DNA from: GM7GCV1 sp965222065
Lineage (GTDB): Bacteria > Pseudomonadota > Gammaproteobacteria > Pseudomonadales > GM7GCV1
Length of the DNA: 64,000 nt
Reading direction: 5' to 3'
Assembly: GCA_965222065.1 (NCBI GenBank)
Contig: OZ244933.1
Coordinates: 620,001-684,000, forward strand
The notes under the pieces are model-generated. The model saw nothing but the letters and a program-made list of their open reading frames with translations. It was not told the DNA's origin and made no database searches. Within the stretch, counting starts at the first letter, position 1; every line of letters begins with the position of its first letter. The position numbers were made by a program, and so were the translations under genes. This document shows, piece after piece, positions 46,929 to 54,787 of this stretch.

Positions 46929-47948
46929 TTAGCCGTTGATCACGTCCACATACATGGTTGAGTTGATGCGCGGGATAACCGGCAAAGGTGCGGACTGCGT
47001 CATCAGATTTTCAACCGCTGGGTCCTCTGTATGCCAGTTCTTCGGCCAGGCTTCAGAAGCGACCACGCCGTCCTCGATCGCTTTGGAGTCCTGGATTGCA
47101 CCGTAACAACGCACACCCTTGCCAGCGCTAACCAGAGCCATGCCTTCATCAGGCATAAACATGGTTTTGGTGCCACCGGCGGTCTCGTAGAAACCATAGT
47201 AGGTCCAGATTCGAGGACCGGAAGCACCAAGCCGGCCACGATACTGCGCGTTGAGCTCACCGATAGGCGCGATTTCAAACTGCGTGTCGGAGCCGCGGCG
47301 GGTATCAATGGCATCCTTAACCTCGTCATGTCGGAGGAAGGCATTACCTGCCACGCGGCCAAAGATCATGTCCGTACATGGCGCATCCAGGCGAGTGAAA
47401 TAGTCTTCCAGATCAGCAAGTGGATCCGAACCAGCTTGGTCCCATGCAGTCGTGGTCAATGCCACGGTCAGGTTAGCCCGGCGGCCAAAATCGACCTCGA
47501 CTTCTGGATAGTCCGGACCGCTGACAGTGACCTTGCCTGTCTGCAAGATCTGGCTGACCATCCATTCTTCCCGGCGGCGAATCTGGCGGCGATGCTCTTC
47601 AAGAAGCTGAGCTACCACCATCGCCCGACGTTGTGCTGGCGAAAGATTTCCTGCAAGCGGTTCACCAGGCGCGCGCTTGAGCAGGCGATCCGGACGAACA
47701 ACATCCTTGGGTTTCACGTAGGCCGGCGCAAACTCTTTGAGGGTAGAACCGCGATCGGCGCGAGCACGACCAGCCACCATCGGGCTGACAAAAGGAGCCA
47801 GTTGGAAATCGGCGTCCAGGTCATCAAAAGAGATTTTTTCTGTACCGAACTCGATTTTGCTCGGGCAGAGCATGTTGAGCAAAAACGGCTCAAAAGGGTC
47901 AAGCTCCCGAATCATGTCCAGCAGCGTGTTTGTTGAATAGGCGTCCAT
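46929..47948 (-). CDS. Major capsid protein (lambda gpE family)
   Basis: 339 residues, the length of lambda gpE (341). Family motifs include PFLLNMLCPSKIEFGTEKISFDDL (residues about 22-45), FVSPMVAGRARA, AYVKPKDVVRPDRLLKRAPGEPL and the C-terminal NSTMYVDVING. It builds the icosahedral shell. AGGAG lies 7 nt upstream of the ATG. Confidence 0.93.
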   Translation of the reverse strand: MDAYSTNTLLDMIRELDPFEPFLLNMLCPSKIEFGTEKISFDDLDADFQLAPFVSPMVAGRARADRGSTLKEFAPAYVKPKDVVRPDRLLKRAPGEPLAGNLSPAQRRAMVVAQLLEEHRRQIRRREEWMVSQILQTGKVTVSGPDYPEVEVDFGRRANLTVALTTTAWDQAGSDPLADLEDYFTRLDAPCTDMIFGRVAGNAFLRHDEVKDAIDTRRGSDTQFEIAPIGELNAQYRGRLGASGPRIWTYYGFYETAGGTKTMFMPDEGMALVSAGKGVRCYGAIQDSKAIEDGVVASEAWPKNWHTEDPAVENLMTQSAPLPVIPRINSTMYVDVING

Positions 47949-48009
47949 AGGATTGCTCCTGTAAATTTAAAGGTTAGTTTTCGATATGGAGATCGATCGG
48001 AAACGCTGC

Positions 48010-48378
48010 TTAGGCGTTCAGTTCCACCACGTTGATCGCGGTGCGATCAAAGGCGATGTCTTTCTTGGCCTGGCTATCCCAGCTGGAGTGCCAGACAAGA
48101 GCAGCTGCATTCAGCTGGCCACCAATAATGATCTGACAGTCCGCGTCGCCACCAGATGCATCGACATCGTGCAGCAGTACGCCAATAGGGTTCTGGGATC
48201 CATTAACGGCATCCTGTTCGCTCTCAACAAGCTTGCCAGAGGCAGTAACGCGACCGACAACAGTGCCTGCTGCCAGATCTTCACCGCTGAGAAGAGTTTC
48301 GTGACGTGTTTCAGGGCTGCCGCCAATAACCAGCGGGACATCCTGGGTGGAAGTGTTTGTGTTACCTGCAAGGGACAT
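48010..48378 (-). CDS. Head decoration protein (gpD family)
   Basis: 122 residues, close to lambda gpD (110). It has ETRHETLLSGEDLAAGTVVGRVTASG and VLLHDVDASGGDADCQII, the gpD core. It trimerises on the capsid after expansion and stabilises it. GGAG precedes the ATG. Confidence 0.88.
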   Translation of the reverse strand: MSLAGNTNTSTQDVPLVIGGSPETRHETLLSGEDLAAGTVVGRVTASGKLVESEQDAVNGSQNPIGVLLHDVDASGGDADCQIIIGGQLNAAALVWHSSWDSQAKKDIAFDRTAINVVELNA

Positions 48379-48438
48379 GGTTATAGTCTCCGTAGTTGGT
48401 TAATCGGTAATTTGAGGGGTGAAAATTCGCCTGCTGGA

Positions 48439-48906
48439 TTAACCAGTCTTGGCTTTGCCCCGGTAAGCTTTCAGGCTGGCAACAGCGGCCTTGCCCTCGT
48501 TTTCCTCGTCCTGGTTATCGCCACCACCTGCACCAGCAGTAACCTGAGAAGACTGGGTTTCCATGTGCTTGTCGAGGGCGCTTTGCTGCTCAGTAGCTTC
48601 AGGTGCTTTGGCCAGAATCCCTTTCGCCTGATCGACTGACATTTCAGTTTCATAGGCCAAATGCTCGGCAAGCTCTTTTCGGCCCTCAGCCTCTTCACAG
48701 CTGAGAATGCCCTTAATGCGGGCGCGCTCGTCTGAGCCTGTTGCCTTGGGTTGCTCCTGGGTTTCAGGGGATTCCTGCTCCTGAGCTGCCGCCTTGGCTG
48801 CCTCGGATCCAGCTTCAGTTTCAACCTCAGTCTCTACCTCAGCAGTGGTTTCAGGCTTCTCAGCTTCAGCCGCAGGGCCCGAACCTTTCTCTTTATTGGG
48901 GTCCAT
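48439..48906 (-). CDS. Nested scaffold protein (Nu3-like)
   Basis: 155 residues in frame with the protease C-terminal part, from the internal ATG at 48906 (MDPNKEKGSG). GGAG lies 8 nt upstream, and the ATG falls exactly at the domain boundary, right after the protease. Lambda makes its scaffold Nu3 the same way inside C. Highly acidic with many Gln, fitting a scaffold that is degraded on maturation. Confidence 0.75.
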   Translation of the reverse strand: MDPNKEKGSGPAAEAEKPETTAEVETEVETEAGSEAAKAAAQEQESPETQEQPKATGSDERARIKGILSCEEAEGRKELAEHLAYETEMSVDQAKGILAKAPEATEQQSALDKHMETQSSQVTAGAGGGDNQDEENEGKAAVASLKAYRGKAKTG

Positions 48907-49824
48907 AGTGTTTGCTCCAAATGTGCGTGTTCTGCCCTGCGCGGACAGACGTTCTGCGAAAAGGGCGATGCCTTCTGAACCATTGACGATCTGATCAGCA
49001 AAGCCCACCTCAATGGCATCTTCAGCTCGAAATACAGCCGCCTCAGTTGCCAAAATCTGTTGCACAGTTAACGGCATGTGCTCTGCCATTAACTCAGCGA
49101 ATTCTTGTCTCAAGGAATCTGTCTGGCTCTGGAATCTAGCCAGAACATCGGCAGGAAGGTCTTCGTAGGGATTGCCCTCACCTTTATGCGCGCCCGAGCG
49201 AATAAGGGTGACCTTGATCCCGGCATCCTCAAGAGCGCCTTCAAAGCTCGCGTGAGCCATGATGACGCCTACCGAACCGACGATGGCGGTCTGGGTAGCC
49301 ATGCGGAAATGCGCAGCACTCGCAATTGCCATGCCCGCACTGGCGTACATGTCATACCCAAGAGCGCCCAACTGCTTGCCCGAAGCGTCTGCCATCTTTC
49401 GAAGAGTTCTGGAGCAATCGAAGCATCCAGCTACCTCGCCTCCAGGCGTGTCCATATCCATAAGGACACCTCTAACCTCCGGGTCGGCAAACGCAATCGA
49501 GGCTCGATGCATAATGCCGTCATAGCCCATCTGGCCACTGTAGGATCCAGCGACACCAAGCTTGTGAACCAGGGTTCCCTGGACCGGAAGAACGGCGACA
49601 CCGTCGATAACTTCATAGGGGCGCTCGCCACCACTACGGCGACCTGGAATGTAGTTGCTGCACTCATGAGCCAGGTCGTCTGAACTCAAAACAACATCTG
49701 CGTCCCGGAGCTCAGCAAGGTGGATTTTTTCTCTCAACGCGCCGATGAAAACGCGGGCATAGCTAGGCTCTGCCAGCAGAGGTTTGTTAAAAACCCGTGC
49801 GGCAATATTCGGATAGTTTTTCAT
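48439..49824 (-). CDS. Prohead protease, S49/SppA type (gpC family)
   Basis: 461 residues. N-terminal protease domain of S49 type: MDTPGGEVAG (substrate strand), catalytic Ser162 in DMYASAGMAIAS, GSVGVIMAH, and the base Lys in GAHKGEGNPYE. The last 155 residues are an acidic, Ala/Glu/Gln-rich helical region ending ASLKAYRGKAKTG, which acts as scaffold. Good GGAG site at the start. It matures the prohead with the portal. Confidence 0.9.
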   Translation of the reverse strand: MKNYPNIAARVFNKPLLAEPSYARVFIGALREKIHLAELRDADVVLSSDDLAHECSNYIPGRRSGGERPYEVIDGVAVLPVQGTLVHKLGVAGSYSGQMGYDGIMHRASIAFADPEVRGVLMDMDTPGGEVAGCFDCSRTLRKMADASGKQLGALGYDMYASAGMAIASAAHFRMATQTAIVGSVGVIMAHASFEGALEDAGIKVTLIRSGAHKGEGNPYEDLPADVLARFQSQTDSLRQEFAELMAEHMPLTVQQILATEAAVFRAEDAIEVGFADQIVNGSEGIALFAERLSAQGRTRTFGANTMDPNKEKGSGPAAEAEKPETTAEVETEVETEAGSEAAKAAAQEQESPETQEQPKATGSDERARIKGILSCEEAEGRKELAEHLAYETEMSVDQAKGILAKAPEATEQQSALDKHMETQSSQVTAGAGGGDNQDEENEGKAAVASLKAYRGKAKTG

Positions 49825-49841
49825 GGAGTCTCCGGAGTGGC

Positions 49842-51452
49842 TTAGTTGTCACCAGGGGAATTTTTGTTAGGACGATCACCGGTGGAATCATCCTGTTCGT
49901 CAGGCGCAAGCTCCTGGGTTTTAACCCAGCTTGCAGAAGGAAGACCGGCTTCTCGGCGCTCTTCCATTTCCCGTACCTGTTGCGCAAAGAGTTCTTGATA
50001 GTCTTCGCCCATAAGACCGGCTTCGCGCTCGTAGGTGGACAGCCCGGACTCAATGCGAAGCACTGCCTCTTTAACCTCTTTCAGGCCATCAATGGCCATG
50101 CGGCCAGAACCAATCCACTCTGCGTTACACCAGGCGGCTTTGCCTTCATAAAAGTTTCGTGTCGCCTTCCTCGGAAGCCTGATAATTCCTCGATCGACGG
50201 CTTCTTCTAACCAGAGCGCGAACATTGAGCTGGCAATTTTTGCCGCGATCACTTTTCGACGACCCAGGGTATACCGGAAACCTTCAAGCATGGACGCCCG
50301 GGCAGAGCTATAGCTGACCTTGGAATAATCTTTGGCCAGCTGCTCGTATGGCAGGTTTAGACCGGCAGAAATCCAGCGAAGAATGGATGACTCCAGCTCC
50401 ACAAAGCCATTGTCAACGTTTCCGGACGTTGCCAAATTCAGGCTTTCCTGCGGAAGAAGATGCGGAATCTTCACGCCATTCATACGAATGCTTCGATTCT
50501 CGTAATAATCGGACACCGAGCCCATATAGCCCGCGAGGTCTGTACGGCCTTCTCCAACCGAACCGATAAGCTCCATGGCGGCGTCACTTCCCAGCTCCGT
50601 CTCAATCACGGCTGCGTACATGGCATTGACAATGGCATTTTGAAGCTTGGTATGCTGAAGCTTGCTGAGCATACGAAGCTGTTCCATGACAGATAAAAAC
50701 TGGTTCGCACCGCGAGTTTGGCCGTCTTCCCTTGGCTCAAATGCATGGATAAACAGCTGTCTGCCCCACGAGGTTTCCCTGGGAATGCGCACCCACTTGT
50801 TACCAAGACCTGTGCCCATAAAACCATCCAGGGAATGGTTTTGTACGTGGTAGGCCACAGCAGCACCAAAACGATTGATCTCGACGCCCTTTCGAAGCTT
50901 GTCTGTGTCGCGAGACTTGTCCGGGTTTGAGACACGCTTCGGCGAAATGGTTTTAAATGAGGTCTTAAAAAGACTACCTGGCTGACCTTCCCAAATGGGA
51001 ACGACCATGGCTTCCCCCATGATCGTGTGCGTCGCAACCAGTTGCCTGATCAGCATTGTCGCCGTCGATTTGCGCTCCGCATCGATATAACAGCCCTGTT
51101 CATCCTCCGCGTGCTCATTCCAGGCCGCCTCGCATTCTTTAGCAAAGGCGATCGCATCTTCCCGGGTAATCCCAAGCAACGTATGCATGGGCTTATGACT
51201 TAAGCGGAAACGGTGACCGACAATATTATCGACGTGAAGCTGAACACCATTGGCTGCGATACCGTTGTTGCGAGCAAGATCTTCTGCCCTGGCATTACCA
51301 AGGTCGAGAGACGGCAACAGGGCTGCATCAGCAGTCTTGGTAGAAGGAAACCAGTCAGTCAGCTGGTCACCAAAACCTCGACCGGTACCAGCGTACTCAG
51401 CAAACGGTTTGCCGGTTTTTGGGTTCAAAATCTGGGGGTTAGATTGTTTCAT
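49842..51452 (-). CDS. Portal protein (lambda family, gpB)
   Basis: 536 residues, near lambda gpB (533). Lambda portal features include the KSTATMLIRQLVATHTIMGEA helix, the ADG-less wing region with FGAAVAYHVQNH, the clip/stem segments with WISAGLNLPYEQLAKDYSKVSYSSARA (about 360-388) and a C-terminal Asp/Asn-rich tail. Dodecamer through which DNA enters and leaves. Portal and protease are 17 bp apart. Confidence 0.93.
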   Translation of the reverse strand: MKQSNPQILNPKTGKPFAEYAGTGRGFGDQLTDWFPSTKTADAALLPSLDLGNARAEDLARNNGIAANGVQLHVDNIVGHRFRLSHKPMHTLLGITREDAIAFAKECEAAWNEHAEDEQGCYIDAERKSTATMLIRQLVATHTIMGEAMVVPIWEGQPGSLFKTSFKTISPKRVSNPDKSRDTDKLRKGVEINRFGAAVAYHVQNHSLDGFMGTGLGNKWVRIPRETSWGRQLFIHAFEPREDGQTRGANQFLSVMEQLRMLSKLQHTKLQNAIVNAMYAAVIETELGSDAAMELIGSVGEGRTDLAGYMGSVSDYYENRSIRMNGVKIPHLLPQESLNLATSGNVDNGFVELESSILRWISAGLNLPYEQLAKDYSKVSYSSARASMLEGFRYTLGRRKVIAAKIASSMFALWLEEAVDRGIIRLPRKATRNFYEGKAAWCNAEWIGSGRMAIDGLKEVKEAVLRIESGLSTYEREAGLMGEDYQELFAQQVREMEERREAGLPSASWVKTQELAPDEQDDSTGDRPNKNSPGDN

Positions 51453-51464
51453 GTGAAACTACTT

Positions 51465-51674
51465 TTAGTAAGCTCTGCCTGGTCTACGGCGCCTGGTAAC
51501 GGTAACGCCGAGCTCTGCCTGAAGCTGGTCAATATAATTTCGGAGCTTGGTTTCGTCGGCTGGCTTGAACTCGACAGACTCACCATTTCGCTTGGTGATG
51601 CGAACCGCAGAGGTGCCTGTCATCAGTTGATGCAGAGCCGTCTGGGCTTCAAGTAATTGAGCTTCAATCGCCAT
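51465..51674 (-). CDS. Head-tail joining protein gpW
   Basis: 69 residues (lambda gpW is 68). The motif LLEAQTALHQLMTGTSAVRI and the basic C-terminal TVTRRRRPGRAY are typical. Needed so that the filled head accepts the tail. It overlaps the terminase stop by 11 bp. Confidence 0.88.
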   Translation of the reverse strand: MAIEAQLLEAQTALHQLMTGTSAVRITKRNGESVEFKPADETKLRNYIDQLQAELGVTVTRRRRPGRAY

Positions 51675-53754
51675 CTTTCATTTTTCTCCCGATATCACCA
51701 AGGGTTCGTTTCTTCGCGGGCTCTCCACTCGCGACTTTCTCTTGCGCCTTTTCGAAAAGGTCGCTCTGCATCAGGTTGATGCGAAGACTGTCCCATTCTT
51801 CCTGCTTCATAAGATGAACGCGGACAGCTCTGGCTGCATGTAGGGCGTAAACCTCGGTATCCCAAAATTCAACCGGCTGCCCTGCTTTCTGTTTCCAGAT
51901 AAGTTTGCCTCTGCTTCCTCTGGCGGGGACCTTTGCCTCGCCAAGCATTTGGTCAAAATAATCAGATCGCATCTGGTCGGCGTTGTACCAGTGCATACGC
52001 CCGTCGCCTGAGCCCGTAAATGTCATGGCTTTGGCGATAATGTCTTTCGCGCGATGAGTGCCTACGAAATAAAGTTTCAGGCCGTAACGCTGAAACTTGG
52101 TCTGCTTGTTTGGGTTCCTGTGATCAATGGACTTGGTCGGCGGAACCGCAAAAATCTGCGGATCGGTCTGGGTTTCCGAGGAGCCCTTGATCGCCATAAT
52201 TTGCCGGTTCGGGTATCGCTTGTTCATCCTGCGAACCCAGTCATAAACCGCATCAGTGGCATGACCGCCTGAGTCAATAGAAACGGACCTTACAAAAATA
52301 GCAAAGCCGTCCTCATGCTCCAGAGGAGAAAAAACTGTCCTTTCAAGCTCTTCCCAGACCTGGTCAGTTTTGTCCGAAGTCGTATTGGTCGCCATCAGCT
52401 CGTCGGCATAGATGGTCCAGTTCTCTTCACCAGGAGCCCAAGCCTTAAACTTAACAGCGACCCTGTTGTCCTGAACGTCGATTCCACATGTGACAATCAG
52501 TGCCCTGGAGGGGACAATCTTTTCATCCAGCTGTGAATCCGGATCGTTGCGAACGCGTTCCCAGAACGCGTCAGCTTCGGGCCTCGAATCCTCATACTCG
52601 TAAGGCAACCCGAGCTTTGAATTAACAAAGACGATCTTCTTCTCATCTTTGCCGCGCGAAGCGTAGTATTCGGCCTCAAGGTGGTCCCGAACCAGCTCAG
52701 CCACGCCCACACCAGGAAGACAGCTATAAAGCTCGTTCAAACCAACGAAACCAGCTACGCCTTCAGACTTCTGGGTAGGAACCCAACCGCAGTAAGGATC
52801 GCCTTTTTCCATGGCTTCCTGAACGGTCATCCGGATATTGGTTTTGCGCCTGTTGTCATCCCAGGGCTCTTCGCAAGCCGGACAATGATATTTGGCGGTA
52901 TCCGGCAGAGCCGTGCCGTAGATCTCGGAAGTTTTTTCCTCGCCGTGATCCCACTTAACATTTTCAAAAACCAGCGGATATGCGTCGCCACAGTGATGGC
53001 ACTTGACCGGAAGGACTCGCTTGTCGCTTCGCTTTAGGCGTTCTTCAGTCCGGCTGAAATCTTTCAGCGAGGGTGTGCCACCAAGGATCTTTTTATGCCC
53101 GGGCTGACGCTTGGCGCGCTCGAATAACAGGGTTACCGAATCCCCTTGATCGCCAACATTCTCATTGGCGTCATCAGGCTCTTCGACAAAAACTATCTTC
53201 GCCGGAGTCGACTTAACCGAGCGAACGGCGTTCGAGCCGATCATCTTCAAAAAGCCGTTTGGAAAATCCTTGTAAAGCGTGCTGCTTCCAGATTTCCTGG
53301 ACTCGCTAACATCGATCAGCCCATGAAGTCTCTCAGTGTCCTCGACAATAGGCTTCAACTTTTCAAGGCTAAACTCCCTGGCTGCACCTTCAGCAGCAAA
53401 CATCCCAATGATGGGACATGGATCGCAATCGATCGTTTTGCCAAGATAGGCGATCAGTCCAGTTGTCCAAGCAACCTGGGCTGCCTTCATGCAATAGACT
53501 TCAGGAAACTCCGGATCATCAAACGCGGCAAAAATCCCATACAGGTGCGGCGTGTAAAAAAAATCAAACCGACCAGGCTTCGGGCTGTTCGCCCTGGGAA
53601 GATATAGGTGCTCTTCAGTCCACTCAGTTGTCGATACTTTCGGCGGCGGAATCATCCGCTCCGCTGCCGAAGTCATCGCTAAGGCCAAGTTCTCTCGCAA
53701 CGCTTGAAGCGTTTCGGAGGGCAACTCTAAGTGGCTCTCGGATAAGTTCATCAT
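51664..53754 (-). CDS. Terminase large subunit (gpA family)
   Basis: 696 residues. N-terminal ATPase: TTEWTEEHLYLPRANSPKPG (adenine region), KAAQVAWTT (Walker A variant) and KIVFVEEPDD (Walker B). A zinc knuckle (CHHCGDAYP at about 255 and YHCPACEEPWDD at about 295) is followed by the nuclease domain with CGIDVQDN near residue 415 and the SIDSGGHATDAVYD segment. Cuts concatemers and drives packaging. Its start overlaps the small subunit by 131 bp unless an internal ATG (53676) is used. Confidence 0.93.
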   Translation of the reverse strand: MMNLSESHLELPSETLQALRENLALAMTSAAERMIPPPKVSTTEWTEEHLYLPRANSPKPGRFDFFYTPHLYGIFAAFDDPEFPEVYCMKAAQVAWTTGLIAYLGKTIDCDPCPIIGMFAAEGAAREFSLEKLKPIVEDTERLHGLIDVSESRKSGSSTLYKDFPNGFLKMIGSNAVRSVKSTPAKIVFVEEPDDANENVGDQGDSVTLLFERAKRQPGHKKILGGTPSLKDFSRTEERLKRSDKRVLPVKCHHCGDAYPLVFENVKWDHGEEKTSEIYGTALPDTAKYHCPACEEPWDDNRRKTNIRMTVQEAMEKGDPYCGWVPTQKSEGVAGFVGLNELYSCLPGVGVAELVRDHLEAEYYASRGKDEKKIVFVNSKLGLPYEYEDSRPEADAFWERVRNDPDSQLDEKIVPSRALIVTCGIDVQDNRVAVKFKAWAPGEENWTIYADELMATNTTSDKTDQVWEELERTVFSPLEHEDGFAIFVRSVSIDSGGHATDAVYDWVRRMNKRYPNRQIMAIKGSSETQTDPQIFAVPPTKSIDHRNPNKQTKFQRYGLKLYFVGTHRAKDIIAKAMTFTGSGDGRMHWYNADQMRSDYFDQMLGEAKVPARGSRGKLIWKQKAGQPVEFWDTEVYALHAARAVRVHLMKQEEWDSLRINLMQSDLFEKAQEKVASGEPAKKRTLGDIGRKMKDGD

Positions 53755-54169
53755 TTAGCGTTAGGTCGTGCTCAGCCGAGATCCGGTCGAATATTTTTTC
53801 GCCAGCATTCTCAACATTCATTCGTACCTGCTGAGCCCATGCCGACAACACAGCTTTAACGTGCGGTAAAGCCACCAAAAGACCGGTTTTCTCATATCTG
53901 TCTAAACGCTTGGAGAGTGCATTTTCACGCGACTCATCGATGCGCGCCTGAGTCAGCAATTCCTGATTATCTGCCCCGCGACCGGAGGCTTCTTTTCGTA
54001 GCCGTTCGCAGTACGCAAGTAACCAATCTCGATATGTTCCGCCTTTTGGCAAAATGCCTTTGCCCAAAAGCTTGGCCACCGCCGGCTGGGAGATACCAAC
54101 GATCAGCGCGAACCGAGATTGAGTTGCCCGAGCATCAAGACTCAGGGTTTTTACTGTCACTTCTCCCAT
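53624..54169 (-). CDS. Terminase small subunit (Nu1-like)
   Basis: About 181 residues from the ATG at 54169 (AGGTG 5 nt upstream); a TTG one codon earlier is less likely. An N-terminal winged-HTH with ATQSRFALIVGISQPAVAKLLGKGIL (about 15-40) binds cos DNA; a central helix and a C-terminal ENAGEKIFDRISAEHDL segment bind the large subunit. First gene of the packaging cluster. Confidence 0.85.
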   Translation of the reverse strand: MGEVTVKTLSLDARATQSRFALIVGISQPAVAKLLGKGILPKGGTYRDWLLAYCERLRKEASGRGADNQELLTQARIDESRENALSKRLDRYEKTGLLVALPHVKAVLSAWAQQVRMNVENAGEKIFDRISAEHDLTLNDELIREPLRVALRNASSVARELGLSDDFGSGADDSAAESIDN

Positions 54170-54172
54170 CAA

Positions 54173-54366
54173 TCACCTGAACCTGGACTAATCCAATTGC
54201 TCCTAAGTCCTTGATTTCGTTGTATACCTATAACCCCCCATGCGATCTGTTTTCTGGCGCGAATCCGCGGCTCGGCCCACCTTGTTTTGGCGGACTCTGG
54301 AAAGGACCCGCGCGCATTCAAAGGAGAGCACCCCAGACCAGGGGCAAGGCTTCTAGCCTGTAGAAT
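54173..54366. other. Candidate cos region between tRNA and terminase
   Basis: About 190 bp without a gene just upstream of the small terminase gene, the place of cos in lambda-like phages. It contains GC-rich inverted parts (CGCGAATCCGCG near 54257) and CCAGACCAGGGG, but I cannot identify a nick site or R sites. Assignment is by position only. Confidence 0.3.
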
Positions 54367-54441
54367 TGGTTGCGCAGGAAGGATTCGAACCTGTCAGCTC
54401 TGGCTTATGAGACCAGCGAGTTACCGTTACACCACCGCGCG
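54367..54441 (-). tRNA. Phage tRNA-Met(CAT) with initiator-like acceptor
   Basis: Full 75-nt cloverleaf with encoded CCA: acceptor CGCGCGG/CTGCGCA, D arm GTGT...ACTC, anticodon arm CTGGT CTCATAA GCCAG, T arm ACAGG TTCGAAT CCTTC (two mismatches at its outer end). The first pair of the acceptor is an open C1 x A72, the hallmark of bacterial initiator tRNA. The initiator GGG/CCC anticodon stem is absent. Placed between terminase and leader sequence, downstream of two terminators. Confidence 0.8.
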
Positions 54442-54456
54442 ACAAATTACAGGCAC

Positions 54457-54486
54457 AAAAAAACCCGCTACTGGAGCGGGTTTTTT
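54457..54486. terminator. Bidirectional terminator upstream of tRNA-Met
   Basis: CCCGCT-ACTGG-AGCGGG flanked by A6 and T6, so active on both strands; 15 bp before the tRNA 5' end on the minus strand. Confidence 0.8.
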
Positions 54487-54541
54487 ATTGTCAGCTTTCG
54501 CTAATTGTTGGTTAATTTAACTGCAAAACGTTGCAGCGTCA

Positions 54542-54555
54542 ACTCCCCAGGGAGT
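54542..54555. promoter_or_regulatory. Operator-like palindrome, site B
   Basis: ACTCCCCAGGGAGT followed by ATTTTTTACTAC, the same flank as at site A (ATTTTTTACCAC). It lies between the 25-residue hydrophobic ORF and tRNA-Met, in the late leader. Confidence 0.5.
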
Positions 54556-54571
54556 ATTTTTTACTACTTTT

Positions 54572-54649
54572 TTAAACCAGGTGTATTCCAAAAATCTTAG
54601 CGATCTGTAGACCTGAAGCTACACACAATAAAATTATTACAAGTTCCAA
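54572..54649 (-). CDS. 25-residue hydrophobic peptide in the late leader
   Basis: Possible TTG-start micro-ORF: one hydrophobic helix (ELVIILLCVASGLQI) and a short tail (AKIFGIHLV). GAGG of the duplicated leader lies 8 nt upstream, the same site that serves the LPD29 gene in the other copy. No homologue known; it may be a leader or toxin-like membrane peptide, or chance. Confidence 0.35.
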   Translation of the reverse strand: MELVIILLCVASGLQIAKIFGIHLV

Positions 54650-54655
54650 CGTGGC

Positions 54656-54733
54656 CACCTCTTCGGGTTGAGTCATTGCGGCCCATCCGCAACGATTAAC
54701 TATAGATTATATTAGTCTATTATATATTGCAAT
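54656..54733 (-). repeat. Duplicated promoter/leader, copy 1
   Basis: Shares with 55923-55998 the CACCTCTTCGGGTT block, the GCGGCC-TCCGC block and the A+T-rich TATTAG-CTAT block in the same order and orientation. On the minus strand it ends in the GAGGTG binding site. Contains the promoter-like TTGCAA ...17 nt... TAATCT. Confidence 0.6.
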
Positions 54734-54743
54734 ACTCAGGCAC

Positions 54744-54776
54744 AAAAAAACCCGGCACAAGGCCGGGTAATTTTTT
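54744..54776 (-). terminator. Terminator after the LPD29 gene
   Basis: Minus strand CCCGGC-loop-GCCGGG followed by a run of seven T; 12 bp after the stop of the LPD29 gene. Confidence 0.85.
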
Positions 54777-54787
54777 GGGCTGTGGGT

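Noticed and set aside
51440..51470. ACTACTTTTAGTAA as an eighth operator
   Set aside because: The right half does not match the palindrome and it lies at the portal gene start; likely chance.
54173..54366. Defined cos nick site
   Set aside because: No sequence matching known lambda-like cosN could be recognised, so only the region is marked.
54287..54520. ORF on the + strand with GCAGRIRTCQL
   Set aside because: It is antisense to the tRNA-Met and its terminator; typical false ORF over a tRNA.
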